Under the pieces are notes generated by a model. It searched no databases. It saw only the letters and a program-made list of their open reading frames with translations, and was not told the DNA's origin. The position numbers and the translations under genes were made by a program. Below are positions 1 through 7,819 of a stretch of DNA of 35,390 bases, in pieces. The number at the start of each line of letters is the position of its first letter. The stretch's first letter is position 1. Source of the stretch: Clostridia bacterium (GTDB lineage Bacteria; Bacillota; Clostridia; Tissierellales; Dethiosulfatibacteraceae); assembly GCA_011390775.1 (NCBI GenBank), contig JAABRS010000006.1, forward strand, positions 1 to 35,390. Direction: 5' to 3'.

Positions 1-437
1 AGTTCTAATGCTCCTGCAGAAGTTTTTGCGACTGTTTCATTTATTTTTGCACTTCTATGTTTAGGTATTATAATCCCATGAACTCCGGCACATTCAGCAC
101 TCCTGATTATCGATCCTAAGTTATTTACATCTGTTATTTGATCCAAAATTATTAAAAAAGGTTTCTCACCACTTTTTTCTGCTAAACTTATAACATATTC
201 AATTGAAGAATATTCAAAGTCTTTACCTTCAACAACCACTCCTTGATGAATTCTAGTTTCAGATATCCTATCAAGTTCACTATCATCTACATAAATTTTC
301 TTGACATTGTATTTGTCTGCTAAGGTTTCTAATTCTATTCTATCTTTATTCTTTAATTTCTTACTCATATATATTTTAAATGCTTTTTTGTTTTTAATTG
401 CTTCTTTTACAGGATTCTTACCTGAAATAATTCTCAT
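1..437 (-). CDS. rlmB: 23S rRNA 2'-O-ribose methyltransferase RlmB (TrmH/SpoU family), 3' part missing
   Basis: Only the first 145 codons are present; the gene runs off the left edge. The N-terminus (MRIISGKNPVKEAI) is the substrate-binding domain typical of RlmB, and the catalytic SPOUT domain begins with a stretch reading LDQITDVNNLGSIIRSAECAG, which includes the family's N-x-G-x-I-x-R-(S/T)-A motif 1. By family knowledge the enzyme methylates the 2'-O of a conserved G in the peptidyl-transferase loop of 23S rRNA using SAM. The ATG at 437 is preceded by AAAAGGAATG inside the end of mrnC, 7 bases upstream, so the two are translated from one message. It is the last visible gene of the gltX-cysS-mrnC-rlmB operon. 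A close paralogue in the TrmH family cannot be excluded without the C-terminus, but gene order supports rlmB. Confidence 0.9.
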   Translation of the reverse strand, partial: MRIISGKNPVKEAIKNKKAFKIYMSKKLKNKDRIELETLADKYNVKKIYVDDSELDRISETRIHQGVVVEGKDFEYSSIEYVISLAEKSGEKPFLIILDQITDVNNLGSIIRSAECAGVHGIIIPKHRSAKINETVAKTSAGALE

Positions 438-444
438 TATAATT

Positions 445-840
445 TCATTCCTTTTCTATAGCCAATATCATATCAAATAATTGAAATATTCTTTCCTTGT
501 TTTTTCTTAAATACAAGTAACCAATTAATGCTTCCATTCCCGTTGCATACTTGTAATCCATAAAACTAGTATTTTTTGGGGTTGTAGATTTACTGTTTCT
601 ACCTCTTCTTACTATATCTTTTTCTTCCTCATCTAAGATATTTTCAATTTCTTTTATATACAATGCCTGCTTTTCAGCCTTTACAAAATCAACTGCTGAT
701 TTATGCATTTTGTTGATTGTTAATTCCTTATTAGTAATAAGGTAAGTCCTTACTAATAATTCATATACCGCATCACCTATATAAGCTAATTGTATTGGTG
801 ATAAAGTTCTTGTGTCAATTTGGTCACTTTCTCTTATCAT
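445..840 (-). CDS. mrnC: Mini-ribonuclease 3 (Mini-III)
   Basis: The 131-residue product is a stand-alone RNase III catalytic domain without the C-terminal dsRNA-binding domain, the defining layout of Mini-III. The signature LAYIGDAVYELLVR near residues 18-31 carries the catalytic Asp, and a second acidic helix (GMEALIGYLYL) near 100-110 matches the other metal-binding site. In Bacillus this enzyme trims the ends of pre-23S rRNA, so co-transcription with rlmB groups two 23S maturation functions. The ATG at 840 has AAGGATAG just upstream, and cysS ends 12 bases before it. Length and position between cysS and rlmB are exactly those of other Firmicutes. Confidence 0.93.
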   Translation of the reverse strand: MIRESDQIDTRTLSPIQLAYIGDAVYELLVRTYLITNKELTINKMHKSAVDFVKAEKQALYIKEIENILDEEEKDIVRRGRNSKSTTPKNTSFMDYKYATGMEALIGYLYLRKNKERIFQLFDMILAIEKE

Positions 841-852
841 CTCTATCCTTCT

Positions 853-2244
853 TTATCTTATTTTTTTCCACTTCATGCCTTCTCTAGTATCTTCTACCTG
901 TACCCCTAAATCTAGTAATTCATCTCTCAGTTGGTCAGCAAGTTTATACTCTTTGTTCTCTCTTGCTTCTTTTCTTTTTTCGATAAGTCTTTTTGCATCT
1001 TCAGCTAATTCATCATCTTCTTTATAGAGAATACCTAGGACTATCGCTAATTTATTAAATGTCTCAAGAGTACTTTTTACAGTCTCTTTTGAAGTGAATT
1101 CATCGAATTCAGTATTGATGAATTTTACCATATCGAACATAGCTGAAACTGCATCAGCTGTATTAATATCATCATTCATTGCTTCTTCAAATTGTCCTTT
1201 ATAATTTTCAATTTTATCTATAATTGATTTATCAATCTGTCCTGATGAATTTTTTTCAAGCATATATTCTAAAGCTCTTTTCCCATTGTAAAGTCTTTCT
1301 AATGAATTTTTTGCTTGTTCTATAGTTTCTCTACTGTAGTTTATTTGTTTTCTATAATGTCCTGATAATATGAAGAATCTTATTACTTCTAAATCGTAAA
1401 GTTCGCTTACCTCCCTCACGGTAAAAAAGTTATTAAGAGATTTACTCATTTTTTTGTCATCTATATTAAGCATTCCGTTATGAAGCCAAAATCTTGCAAA
1501 GGTTTTGCCTGTTAGACTTTCACTTTGGGCAATTTCATTTTCGTGATGGGGAAATTGAAGATCTTCGCCTCCAGCATGAATATCTATTGTATCTCCTAAG
1601 TATTTTCTTGACATTACTGAGCATTCGATATGCCAACCAGGTCTACCCTTACCCCAAGGACTTGACCAGGATGGTTCTCCCGGCTTTTCTTTTTTCCATA
1701 GGACAAAATCCCCTGGACTTTTTTTATCTTCATTTACTCCCACTCTAGCCCCGGATATTAGATCGTTGAGATTCTTGTTGGATAATTTTCCGTAGCTTTT
1801 ATCTTTTGAAATATCAAAATATACATTCCCTTTTACATTATAAGCAAATCCTTTTTCTTCTAATTCTTGTATAAATTTTATTATTTCGCTAATATTTTCT
1901 GTTGCTTTTGGATGTATTGTTTCTTCTTCGTAAATATTTAATCCTTTAGAGTCTTTTAAGAACTCTTTAATATACTTATCTGCAATTTCTTTAACAGTTG
2001 TATTTTGTTCCTGAGCTTTTTTTATCATTTTATCGTCTATATCGGTGAAGTTTACCACATATTTAACTTCATAACCTCTATAAAGAAAATATCTTCTTAA
2101 TGTATCAAAAATTACCATGGGCCTTGCATTACCAACGTGTATATAATTGTAAACCGTAGGTCCACATACGTACATTTTTACTATATTATCTTCTAAAGGT
2201 TTAAAATCTTCTTTTTGTCTTGTTAAGGAGTTATAAAGTTTCAT
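853..2244 (-). CDS. cysS: Cysteinyl-tRNA synthetase
   Basis: This 463-residue class I synthetase charges tRNA-Cys with cysteine. The Rossmann fold carries the HIGH-type motif as HVGNARP (about residues 37-43) and the KMSKS loop as KKMSKS near 268. Zinc ligands of the family are visible: Cys in VCGPTVYN near 28, Cys in WHIECSVMS near 209, and His and Glu in FPHHENE near 234-238. The C-terminal helical tRNA-binding region ends in a Lys/Arg-rich tail. The length is normal. It lies 13 bases after gltX and 12 before mrnC. The serine acetyltransferase gene cysE, often between gltX and cysS in Bacillus, is absent here. Confidence 0.97.
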   Translation of the reverse strand: MKLYNSLTRQKEDFKPLEDNIVKMYVCGPTVYNYIHVGNARPMVIFDTLRRYFLYRGYEVKYVVNFTDIDDKMIKKAQEQNTTVKEIADKYIKEFLKDSKGLNIYEEETIHPKATENISEIIKFIQELEEKGFAYNVKGNVYFDISKDKSYGKLSNKNLNDLISGARVGVNEDKKSPGDFVLWKKEKPGEPSWSSPWGKGRPGWHIECSVMSRKYLGDTIDIHAGGEDLQFPHHENEIAQSESLTGKTFARFWLHNGMLNIDDKKMSKSLNNFFTVREVSELYDLEVIRFFILSGHYRKQINYSRETIEQAKNSLERLYNGKRALEYMLEKNSSGQIDKSIIDKIENYKGQFEEAMNDDINTADAVSAMFDMVKFINTEFDEFTSKETVKSTLETFNKLAIVLGILYKEDDELAEDAKRLIEKRKEARENKEYKLADQLRDELLDLGVQVEDTREGMKWKKIR

Positions 2245-2257
2245 ATCTTCACATCCT

Positions 2258-3736
2258 TTATTTAGTATATTTATCTAAGGTGTAATTTAATCTATCTATC
2301 AGATTTACTTTTCCTAATAATATAAATGTCTTACCCATGTCTGGTCCATGAAGATGTCCTGTTACAGCACCTCTTAAAGGCATGTATAAATTTTTGCCTT
2401 TAGAACCAGTTTCTTTTTGGAGTTTTTTGAAAATTGTTTTCGTAAATTCATCGTCTACATCGTTAATGTTTTGTAGTTCTTTAATAAATGCTTCTAAAAG
2501 TTCTTTAACTCCTTCTTGTTTTAATGTTTCTTTTACTTCTTCATCGGCTTTTACTTCTGTTCCCATAAACATTTCTACATGGGGAATTATTTCTTCTAGG
2601 TAATTTATTTTTTCTTTAACTAAATCTATTATATTAATAAGCCAATTTTTTCTAGCCTCATATTCTTCTTTGTCTAATAAATCTGCTTTTAATACGAATG
2701 GTTTTACTAGTTCATATAATTTATCATTGTCATAGTTTTTAATGTATTGAGAATTTACCCAATTTAATTTCTCAACATCAAAGACCCCTCCGGTTTTTGA
2801 TACATTTTCAAAGGAAAATTCTTCTATTAATTCTTCCATTGAAAAAATTTCGTTGTTTCCTTTCGGACTCCACCCTACCAAAGCAAGATAGTTTACTAAA
2901 GCTTCTGGTAAATATCCTTTATCTTTAAAGTCTGAAACAGAAACATCTCCCTGTCTTTTACTTAATTTCTTTTTATCCTTATTTAGAACAGTAGGCAAAT
3001 GTACAAACTCCGGTACTTCCCAGCCAAAATAATTGTATAGTATTACCTGTTTTGGTGTCGAGGTTAGCCATTCCTCGCCTCTTATTATATGGCTTATTTT
3101 CATAAGATGGTCATCTACTACTACTGCAAAATGATATGTAGGAAATCCATCGGATTTTATTAGTACCTGATCGTCTATTTCTTTAGAATCAATAGATATA
3201 TTTCCTCTTATTAAATCTTTGAATTCTATACTCTCATCCTCAGGTATTTTAAGCCTGATTACATAATCTTTTCCTTCATTTATATTTCTATCAATTTCTT
3301 CTTGAGATAAACCTCTACAGTGTTTATCATACATCGGGGTTTGACCCTTTCTTTTTTGTTCTTCTCTAACTTTATCAAGTCTTTCTTTAGAACAAAAACA
3401 TCTGTAGGCTAATCCTTTTTCTATTAGTATATCTATGTGTTCTTTATACAAATCTAATCTTTCAGATTGAATATAAGGTCCGTATTCACCTTTTTGAATT
3501 ACTTCGCCATTTTCAATAAATATACCTTCATCATGTTTAACTCCAGCCCATTCTAAGGACTTTATTAAATTTTCTAATGCTCCTTCTACGAATCTTGATC
3601 TATCTGTATCTTCTATTCTAAGTATATATTTTCCCTGTTTTCCTTTTGCATATAAATAATCATATAAAGCAGTTCTTAAACTTCCTATATGTACGTATCC
3701 TGTCGGACTTGGTGCAAATCTAACTCTAGTATCCAT
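2258..3736 (-). CDS. gltX: Glutamyl-tRNA synthetase
   Basis: The 492-residue class I synthetase has FAPSPTGYVHIGSLRTAL at the N-terminus (HIGH motif as HIGS) and the KMSKS loop as KKLSKRQGDV near residue 250. A zinc-site pattern, Cys-x-Cys at RCFCSKE followed by a YDKHC segment, is present around residues 112-140. It charges tRNA-Glu and, in Firmicutes that lack GlnRS, usually tRNA-Gln as well; the window does not show which applies. It is the first gene of the operon. The ATG at 3736 has AGGAGGAAGG immediately upstream, and a good sigma-A promoter lies at 3766-3794. No T-box leader is seen in the short 5' region. Confidence 0.96.
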   Translation of the reverse strand: MDTRVRFAPSPTGYVHIGSLRTALYDYLYAKGKQGKYILRIEDTDRSRFVEGALENLIKSLEWAGVKHDEGIFIENGEVIQKGEYGPYIQSERLDLYKEHIDILIEKGLAYRCFCSKERLDKVREEQKRKGQTPMYDKHCRGLSQEEIDRNINEGKDYVIRLKIPEDESIEFKDLIRGNISIDSKEIDDQVLIKSDGFPTYHFAVVVDDHLMKISHIIRGEEWLTSTPKQVILYNYFGWEVPEFVHLPTVLNKDKKKLSKRQGDVSVSDFKDKGYLPEALVNYLALVGWSPKGNNEIFSMEELIEEFSFENVSKTGGVFDVEKLNWVNSQYIKNYDNDKLYELVKPFVLKADLLDKEEYEARKNWLINIIDLVKEKINYLEEIIPHVEMFMGTEVKADEEVKETLKQEGVKELLEAFIKELQNINDVDDEFTKTIFKKLQKETGSKGKNLYMPLRGAVTGHLHGPDMGKTFILLGKVNLIDRLNYTLDKYTK

Positions 3737-3765
3737 TTCCTTCCTCCTGTAAATTTTATCATTTC

Positions 3766-3794
3766 ATTATATAATAGCTTTTGAAATCTATCAA
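3766..3794 (-). promoter_or_regulatory. Sigma-A promoter of the gltX-cysS-mrnC-rlmB operon
   Basis: On the minus strand, TTGATA (3794-3789) is followed after exactly 17 bases by TATAAT (3771-3766). This predicts a transcript start near 3759 and a leader of about 23 bases before the gltX start. The leader is too short for a T-box or riboswitch. Confidence 0.8.
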
Positions 3795-3858
3795 GGACGT
3801 ATATTTAACAAATTGAAATAACTTGTAACATAGAAGTCTTATTTTAAATTCTTTAATA

Positions 3859-3867
3859 TGGTATAAT
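3859..3867 (+). promoter_or_regulatory. Extended -10 promoter of the radical SAM / amidase pair
   Basis: TGG followed by TATAAT (3862-3867) forms a TGn-extended -10 element. The -35 region 17 bases upstream (TTATTT at 3839) is weak, as is common for extended -10 promoters. The start codon lies 20 bases downstream with GAGGAG in between, so the leader is very short. Confidence 0.5.
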
Positions 3868-3887
3868 TCAATTGAGGAGATGAAATT

Positions 3888-4814
3888 ATGGAGAATTATA
3901 AATTCTTATATGGACCTGTTCCATCTAGGAGAATGGGATTATCTTTAGGAATTAGTCCAATACCTAAAAAAACATGTAATTATTCATGTATATACTGCCA
4001 ATTGGGCAGAACTGACAAAATGACTATTAAAAGAAATGACTTTTTTTCATTAAAAGATATAAAAAAAGAGTTTATTGATTATACTAAAGAAAACAAGAAT
4101 TACGATGTAGTAACTATTGTCGGAGAAGGCGAACCTACCTTATACAAATCTTTAGGAAATTTAATTTCTTTTATAAAAGAAAATACAGATAGACCTGTTG
4201 CGTTAATAACTAATGGTGCTTTGTTGAAAGAAAAATATATTTGGGAAGAACTAAGAGTTTTAGATATAATACTACCTTCATTAGATGCTTCTAACGAAAA
4301 TGAATTCAAGAGTATAAATAGACCTCATGCATCAATTAAATATCAAGAAGTACTCAATGGTCTAATTGAATTTTCAAAAAAATTTCAAGGTCAATTATGG
4401 TTGGAAATAATGTTTGTAAAAAACTATAATGACACTAATGAAAGTGTCGAAAGATTCAAGTCAATCTTGAGCAAAGTTTCTTACGATAGACTTTTCGTGA
4501 ATACTCCTGTAAGACCTCCAGCAGAAAGCTTCGTTGAAGAACCCAATAAAGGTTTTTTAGATTCCGTTATAAAAACTCTAAAAGCCACACCTATGAATTT
4601 ATTGGTATCCGAAGGTTTCACCAGTAGTGAACCCGACAACTACGAATCAATTTTAACGATAATTAAAAGACATCCTATGAACCAATATGAGATAAAAAGC
4701 TTTTTAGAAAATAGAAATTGTGAAAATCATTTAGAAGTATTTGAAAAACTAGATAGAAGTAAAGATATACAAAAAATTTTCTATAAGGGATACAATACTT
4801 ACAGAATAAAATAA
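3888..4814 (+). CDS. Radical SAM protein of the COG0731 (TYW1-like) group
   Basis: The 308-residue protein has an N-terminal GPVPSRRMGLSLGI segment followed by the radical SAM cluster motif C-x3-C-x2-C (TCNYSCIYC, about residues 30-38) and a GEGEPTLY segment near 80 that matches the SAM-binding GGE motif. These features place it with the COG0731 wybutosine-synthase-like proteins, whose bacterial members have no agreed substrate. A 60-residue C-terminal tail (from about 245) looks like a small winged-helix domain: HPMNQYEIKSFLE, then a run with hydrophobic spacing. The start ATG has GAGGAG at a good distance. The amidase gene follows after 16 bases, so both probably share one message, but no biochemical link is obvious. 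Confidence 0.8.
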   Translation: MENYKFLYGPVPSRRMGLSLGISPIPKKTCNYSCIYCQLGRTDKMTIKRNDFFSLKDIKKEFIDYTKENKNYDVVTIVGEGEPTLYKSLGNLISFIKENTDRPVALITNGALLKEKYIWEELRVLDIILPSLDASNENEFKSINRPHASIKYQEVLNGLIEFSKKFQGQLWLEIMFVKNYNDTNESVERFKSILSKVSYDRLFVNTPVRPPAESFVEEPNKGFLDSVIKTLKATPMNLLVSEGFTSSEPDNYESILTIIKRHPMNQYEIKSFLENRNCENHLEVFEKLDRSKDIQKIFYKGYNTYRIK

Positions 4815-4830
4815 TAAACTCGAGGTGCTT

Positions 4831-6246
4831 ATGAAAAAACAAATAATTTTTATACTAATTTTTTTATTGATTTTTCAACTTAATATATTTGCTTATTCGT
4901 CAGGCAGGATAAATATTGAGGGTATAAACATTACTATTAATCCAAGTTTAAGTTCTTCAAAAGTTGAAACACTTTTCAAGAATGACTACATTACCATTTT
5001 AGACTCATCTAATGGATTTTATAAAATTAAAGCTCCTTCTGGTAGAACTGGCTGGTTAGATAGTTACTTTGTCAATGTTGATCCTCCTAAGTATTTTATT
5101 AATACTTGTGGAGCTAATGCAAATCTACGTATGTCTCCAACTACAAACTCGAAAATTATTGGACAGGTTAAAGATGGAGAGAAGGTAAAGTATATTGATA
5201 CTTTTCATAGTTGGTATATTGTAGATTATAAAGGTATGGAAGCTTTTGTCGCCAGTTGGTTAGGTGATGTAGTTTCTGACGGAAGTCATAATGTTCTCTT
5301 TTTAGATGAAGTAATTAATATTAGAAATTCACCTTCCCTAAATAGTGAAATTATAGGGCAAGGCTATAAATATCAAGATTATAAATATTTTGGCGAAGAA
5401 TATGGATGGTTTAAATTGGGATTAGAAAATGGAATTTATGGTTATGCTGCCGGATGGTTAATGTCTTTAAATAATAACTTCTATATTGACAATATACTCT
5501 CTTTTAAAACCACTACAGACAATCTAAGATTACGCTCAGGACCATCTTTAGATGATGATATTATTACTGTAATGCAAAAAGGAACTGAGGTAAGAGTTAT
5601 TGCTGAAAAAGATAATTGGAATAAAGTTGTTACTTGGGATGGATATGTAGGTTATTCTCACAATGATTTTTTGAAAGATGTACTTCCTCTTACGGGTAAA
5701 AAAATAGTTTTAAATCCCGGACATGGCGGAAAAGATCCAGGGGCAATTAGTTCTACTGGAAAACAGGAAAAAAATGTTAATCTAACTGTTGCATTGATGG
5801 TTAGAGATATACTAAATGAACTAGGTGCAGAAGTAATTATGACACGAGATAGTGATATTTATATTAATAGAGTGGACAGAGCTAAATTGGCCGATAGACT
5901 TGGCGCTGATATAATGTTTAGTATCCACCACAATTCATTGAACAACTCAAACTATTTCGGTATGAGTACTTATTATGACACAAAGGGCAATAAAAACGGC
6001 AAAGAAAGCAGCAAATTAGCTGAATCTGTTTACGATAGCGTTGTGGGAATAAATAGTATATATAGAGATGGAATATATGATAGAAATTTTGAAGTATTAC
6101 GTTCTACAAATGTTCCTGCTGCTTTAATTGAAATTGGTTTTATGTCCAATATCTGGGAGGAAAAGAACATTCATAATCACTCTTTTCAACAGGAAGTTAG
6201 TCGACAAATAGCTTTTGGTATATTAGATTACTTTAAGCAAAACTAA
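4831..6246 (+). CDS. Secreted N-acetylmuramoyl-L-alanine amidase with four SH3-like repeats
   Basis: The protein cuts the bond between MurNAc and the stem peptide in peptidoglycan. With the ATG at 4831 it has 471 residues: a signal peptide (residues 1-21, MKKQIIF then a hydrophobic run ending IFAYS), four bacterial SH3 domains (about 26-84, 91-147, 154-213 and 225-283), and an Amidase_3 catalytic domain from 289 to the end. Zinc ligands and catalytic residues are visible: His298 in NPGHGG, Glu313 in KQEKN, His366 in SIHHNS and Glu434 in LIEIGF. I prefer the ATG at 4831 to an upstream in-frame GTG at 4825, because GAGG at 4822-4825 is the ribosome site and overlaps that GTG. SH3 repeats usually bind cell-wall peptides. 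It could act in cell separation or germination; the sequence does not say which. Confidence 0.9.
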   Translation: MKKQIIFILIFLLIFQLNIFAYSSGRINIEGINITINPSLSSSKVETLFKNDYITILDSSNGFYKIKAPSGRTGWLDSYFVNVDPPKYFINTCGANANLRMSPTTNSKIIGQVKDGEKVKYIDTFHSWYIVDYKGMEAFVASWLGDVVSDGSHNVLFLDEVINIRNSPSLNSEIIGQGYKYQDYKYFGEEYGWFKLGLENGIYGYAAGWLMSLNNNFYIDNILSFKTTTDNLRLRSGPSLDDDIITVMQKGTEVRVIAEKDNWNKVVTWDGYVGYSHNDFLKDVLPLTGKKIVLNPGHGGKDPGAISSTGKQEKNVNLTVALMVRDILNELGAEVIMTRDSDIYINRVDRAKLADRLGADIMFSIHHNSLNNSNYFGMSTYYDTKGNKNGKESSKLAESVYDSVVGINSIYRDGIYDRNFEVLRSTNVPAALIEIGFMSNIWEEKNIHNHSFQQEVSRQIAFGILDYFKQN

Positions 6247-6289
6247 TAATAAGGTCAAGTGTTATCATAACACTTGACCTTATTATTAG
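6243..6289. terminator. Bidirectional terminator, 47-nt perfect inverted repeat
   Basis: Two 23-nt arms are perfectly complementary about a single central C at 6266, so the hairpin has a GTGTTA/TAACAC core with a TCA loop. The stop codon of the plus-strand amidase (6244-6246) lies in the left arm, and the stop of the minus-strand DUF896 gene (6286-6288) lies in the right arm. On the minus strand the stem is followed by TTTTGCTT; on the plus strand the trailing T-tract is weak. Confidence 0.8.
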
Positions 6290-6456
6290 TCTACAATTTC
6301 TATATTATCTAATTGATTTCTTAAAGATTTTTTTGCATTTTCGATATATTCTTTTCTCAAAAGTTCCTGTTCTTTTTTTTCTTCCCTTGTTAAACCTTCA
6401 TTTTTCGATTTTTTTGACAAAAAATTGATTCTTTTTATTTTTTCATTACTTATCAA
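6286..6456 (-). CDS. DUF896 (UPF0291, YnzC-like) small protein, TTG start
   Basis: This 56-codon gene begins with TTG at 6456, preceded by AGAGGTG six bases upstream. The product begins M-ISNEKIKRINFLSKKSK, continues with LTREEKKEQELLRKEY near residues 22-38, and ends RNQLDNIEIVD. That is the pattern of the DUF896 family: a helical hairpin with an LT-x-EE-x-x-EQ-x-x-LR core and a C-terminal -(S/N)QL-x-x-I-x-(V/I)-VD. The Bacillus member YnzC lies in the SOS-controlled yneA operon and its molecular role is uncertain. Here it follows a LacI-type regulator gene by 10 bases and ends inside the shared terminator hairpin. The family match rests on reading the sequence by eye, but the signature is distinctive. 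Confidence 0.8.
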   Translation of the reverse strand: MISNEKIKRINFLSKKSKNEGLTREEKKEQELLRKEYIENAKKSLRNQLDNIEIVD

Positions 6457-6466
6457 TTTATCACCT

Positions 6467-7471
6467 CTATTTTTTAATATTATTCAAACTATCTCTTTTT
6501 ATCAATGTAAAAGGAAGATCTATCTTATTTTCAACTTCTTCCTCTCCTTCTATTTCCTTGATGAGATTTCTTATAGCAACAGCCCCTATATCATAATATG
6601 GTTCACTAATTGTTGTTAAACTTGGTCTTATTATTTTACCTTCTTTATAACCACCGTAACCAACTACTGATACATCTTCCGGGACTTTTATATCATTATC
6701 AAAGAGTGCATTCATTATTCCATATGCTATATCATCATTAGTACAAACAACTGCTGTATAATCAAAATCTCTTCCTGATAATTTTTCTCCAAATTTATAC
6801 CCTTCTTTATATTTTCTACCTTCAACTTCTATGATTTCATACTTGACAATTTCGTTATCATTAGCTGCATCTTTAAATCCCTGTATTTTTTCATTTTCAT
6901 AAGTGCTTTTATCTATGTAATCTGATATATACAGAAGATTTTTATGACCATTTTTTATTACATAATTTGTCATTTCATACATAGCGGATTTTGAATCAAT
7001 TCTTACATATTTTAATGTGTCATCAATTAAATCCCTTGTAAAAAATATTGTAGGTTTGTTTAATTCTTTAACACTTTCGATTATTTCTTTATCATATTTA
7101 TATCCTATTAGAATTAAACCTTCAGCCTGCTTTCTATCTAATAGTCTTAAATATTTTAATTGAGCATCCTTATCATAATAACTGCTGCATAAAAGTATGT
7201 CGAAATCGTACATTTTTCCTATTTCTTCAACTCCTTTTACCATTTCAGCTACATAAGAACTAGAAAGGTCATTTACAATAACTCCTATTAAGTAAGATCT
7301 TCTTGTAACTAAGCTCCTCGCTACATCATTTGGTCTATATCCGGTTTCTTTTATAACTTCTACAACTTTTTCTCTTACTTCTTTTGAAACGGGTTTGCTG
7401 TCGTTAATAACTCTTGATACAGTTGAAATAGATACTCCTGCTAATCTTGCAACATCTTTTATAGTAACCAT
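6467..7471 (-). CDS. LacI-family transcriptional regulator
   Basis: The 334-residue protein starts with a LacI DNA-binding domain: VTIKDVARLAGVSISTVSR (helix-turn-helix, residues 2-20) and a hinge helix with YRPNDVARSL near 46-55. It continues into a periplasmic-binding-protein-like sensor domain (GVIVNDLSSSYVAEMVKGVE from about 63, and VVCTNDDIAYGIMNAL near 240). Such proteins bind a sugar or similar effector and repress transport or catabolic genes. No sugar gene is next to it; the downstream gene is a DUF896 protein. The effector therefore cannot be guessed, and a distant target or a CcpA-like global role is possible. The ATG at 7471 has AGAGGTGAAG upstream. Confidence 0.9.
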   Translation of the reverse strand: MVTIKDVARLAGVSISTVSRVINDSKPVSKEVREKVVEVIKETGYRPNDVARSLVTRRSYLIGVIVNDLSSSYVAEMVKGVEEIGKMYDFDILLCSSYYDKDAQLKYLRLLDRKQAEGLILIGYKYDKEIIESVKELNKPTIFFTRDLIDDTLKYVRIDSKSAMYEMTNYVIKNGHKNLLYISDYIDKSTYENEKIQGFKDAANDNEIVKYEIIEVEGRKYKEGYKFGEKLSGRDFDYTAVVCTNDDIAYGIMNALFDNDIKVPEDVSVVGYGGYKEGKIIRPSLTTISEPYYDIGAVAIRNLIKEIEGEEEVENKIDLPFTLIKRDSLNNIKK

Positions 7472-7514
7472 AACTTCACCTCTTATATTTATTTTCCTGT
7501 TTTCCTCTTAATTA

Positions 7515-7542
7515 ATTATATACTTTATAGTTTTTTTTGCAA
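7515..7542 (-). promoter_or_regulatory. Probable promoter of the LacI-type regulator gene
   Basis: On the minus strand, TTGCAA (7542-7537) is separated by 16 bases from TATAAT (7520-7515). I see no LacI-type palindrome with a central CG between this promoter and the start codon, so autoregulation is not supported by an obvious operator. The rest of 7472-7594 holds only AT-rich sequence and the ribosome site of the plus-strand gene. Confidence 0.6.
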
Positions 7543-7594
7543 GATATAATGTTATAATATAAAATATAATTACAACTAGAAAAGGAGTTTCTCA

Positions 7595-7819
7595 ATGGAA
7601 GAAAAACAATTATCATTATTTAAGTTAGTAAAGTTCAAAAATAAAGCAGACACAGAGATGCCTGCAAATGTATCCCTTGAAAAGAATCAATTATGGTGTC
7701 CTTACTGTTCAAACAAAGTAATATTTAAACGTGATAAAAGATTAGGAGTAAAAAAATGTCCAATCTGCAACATAACTATACATGATTATTGGGTAAAAAA
7801 AGTAAATCATTTAGTATAA
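7595..7819 (+). CDS. Small double-CxxC zinc ribbon protein
   Basis: The 74-residue product has two zinc knuckles, WCPYCSNKV near residues 34-42 and KKCPICNIT near 52-60, joined by a short basic loop (FKRDKRLGVKK). The first 30 residues are charged and lack a recognised domain. The four cysteines should bind one zinc. A function as a small nucleic-acid- or protein-binding zinc ribbon is inference only. The start ATG has AAAAGGAG seven bases upstream. Its stop codon (7817-7819) directly abuts the stop of convergent glmM (7820-7822) with no terminator hairpin between them. Confidence 0.75.
   Translation: MEEKQLSLFKLVKFKNKADTEMPANVSLEKNQLWCPYCSNKVIFKRDKRLGVKKCPICNITIHDYWVKKVNHLV

Noticed and set aside
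7537-7558. Shared palindromic TTGCAA as -35 for a divergent promoter of the zinc ribbon gene
   Set aside because: The spacing to the plus-strand TATAAT at 7553 is only 10 bases, so no good plus-strand promoter is formed.
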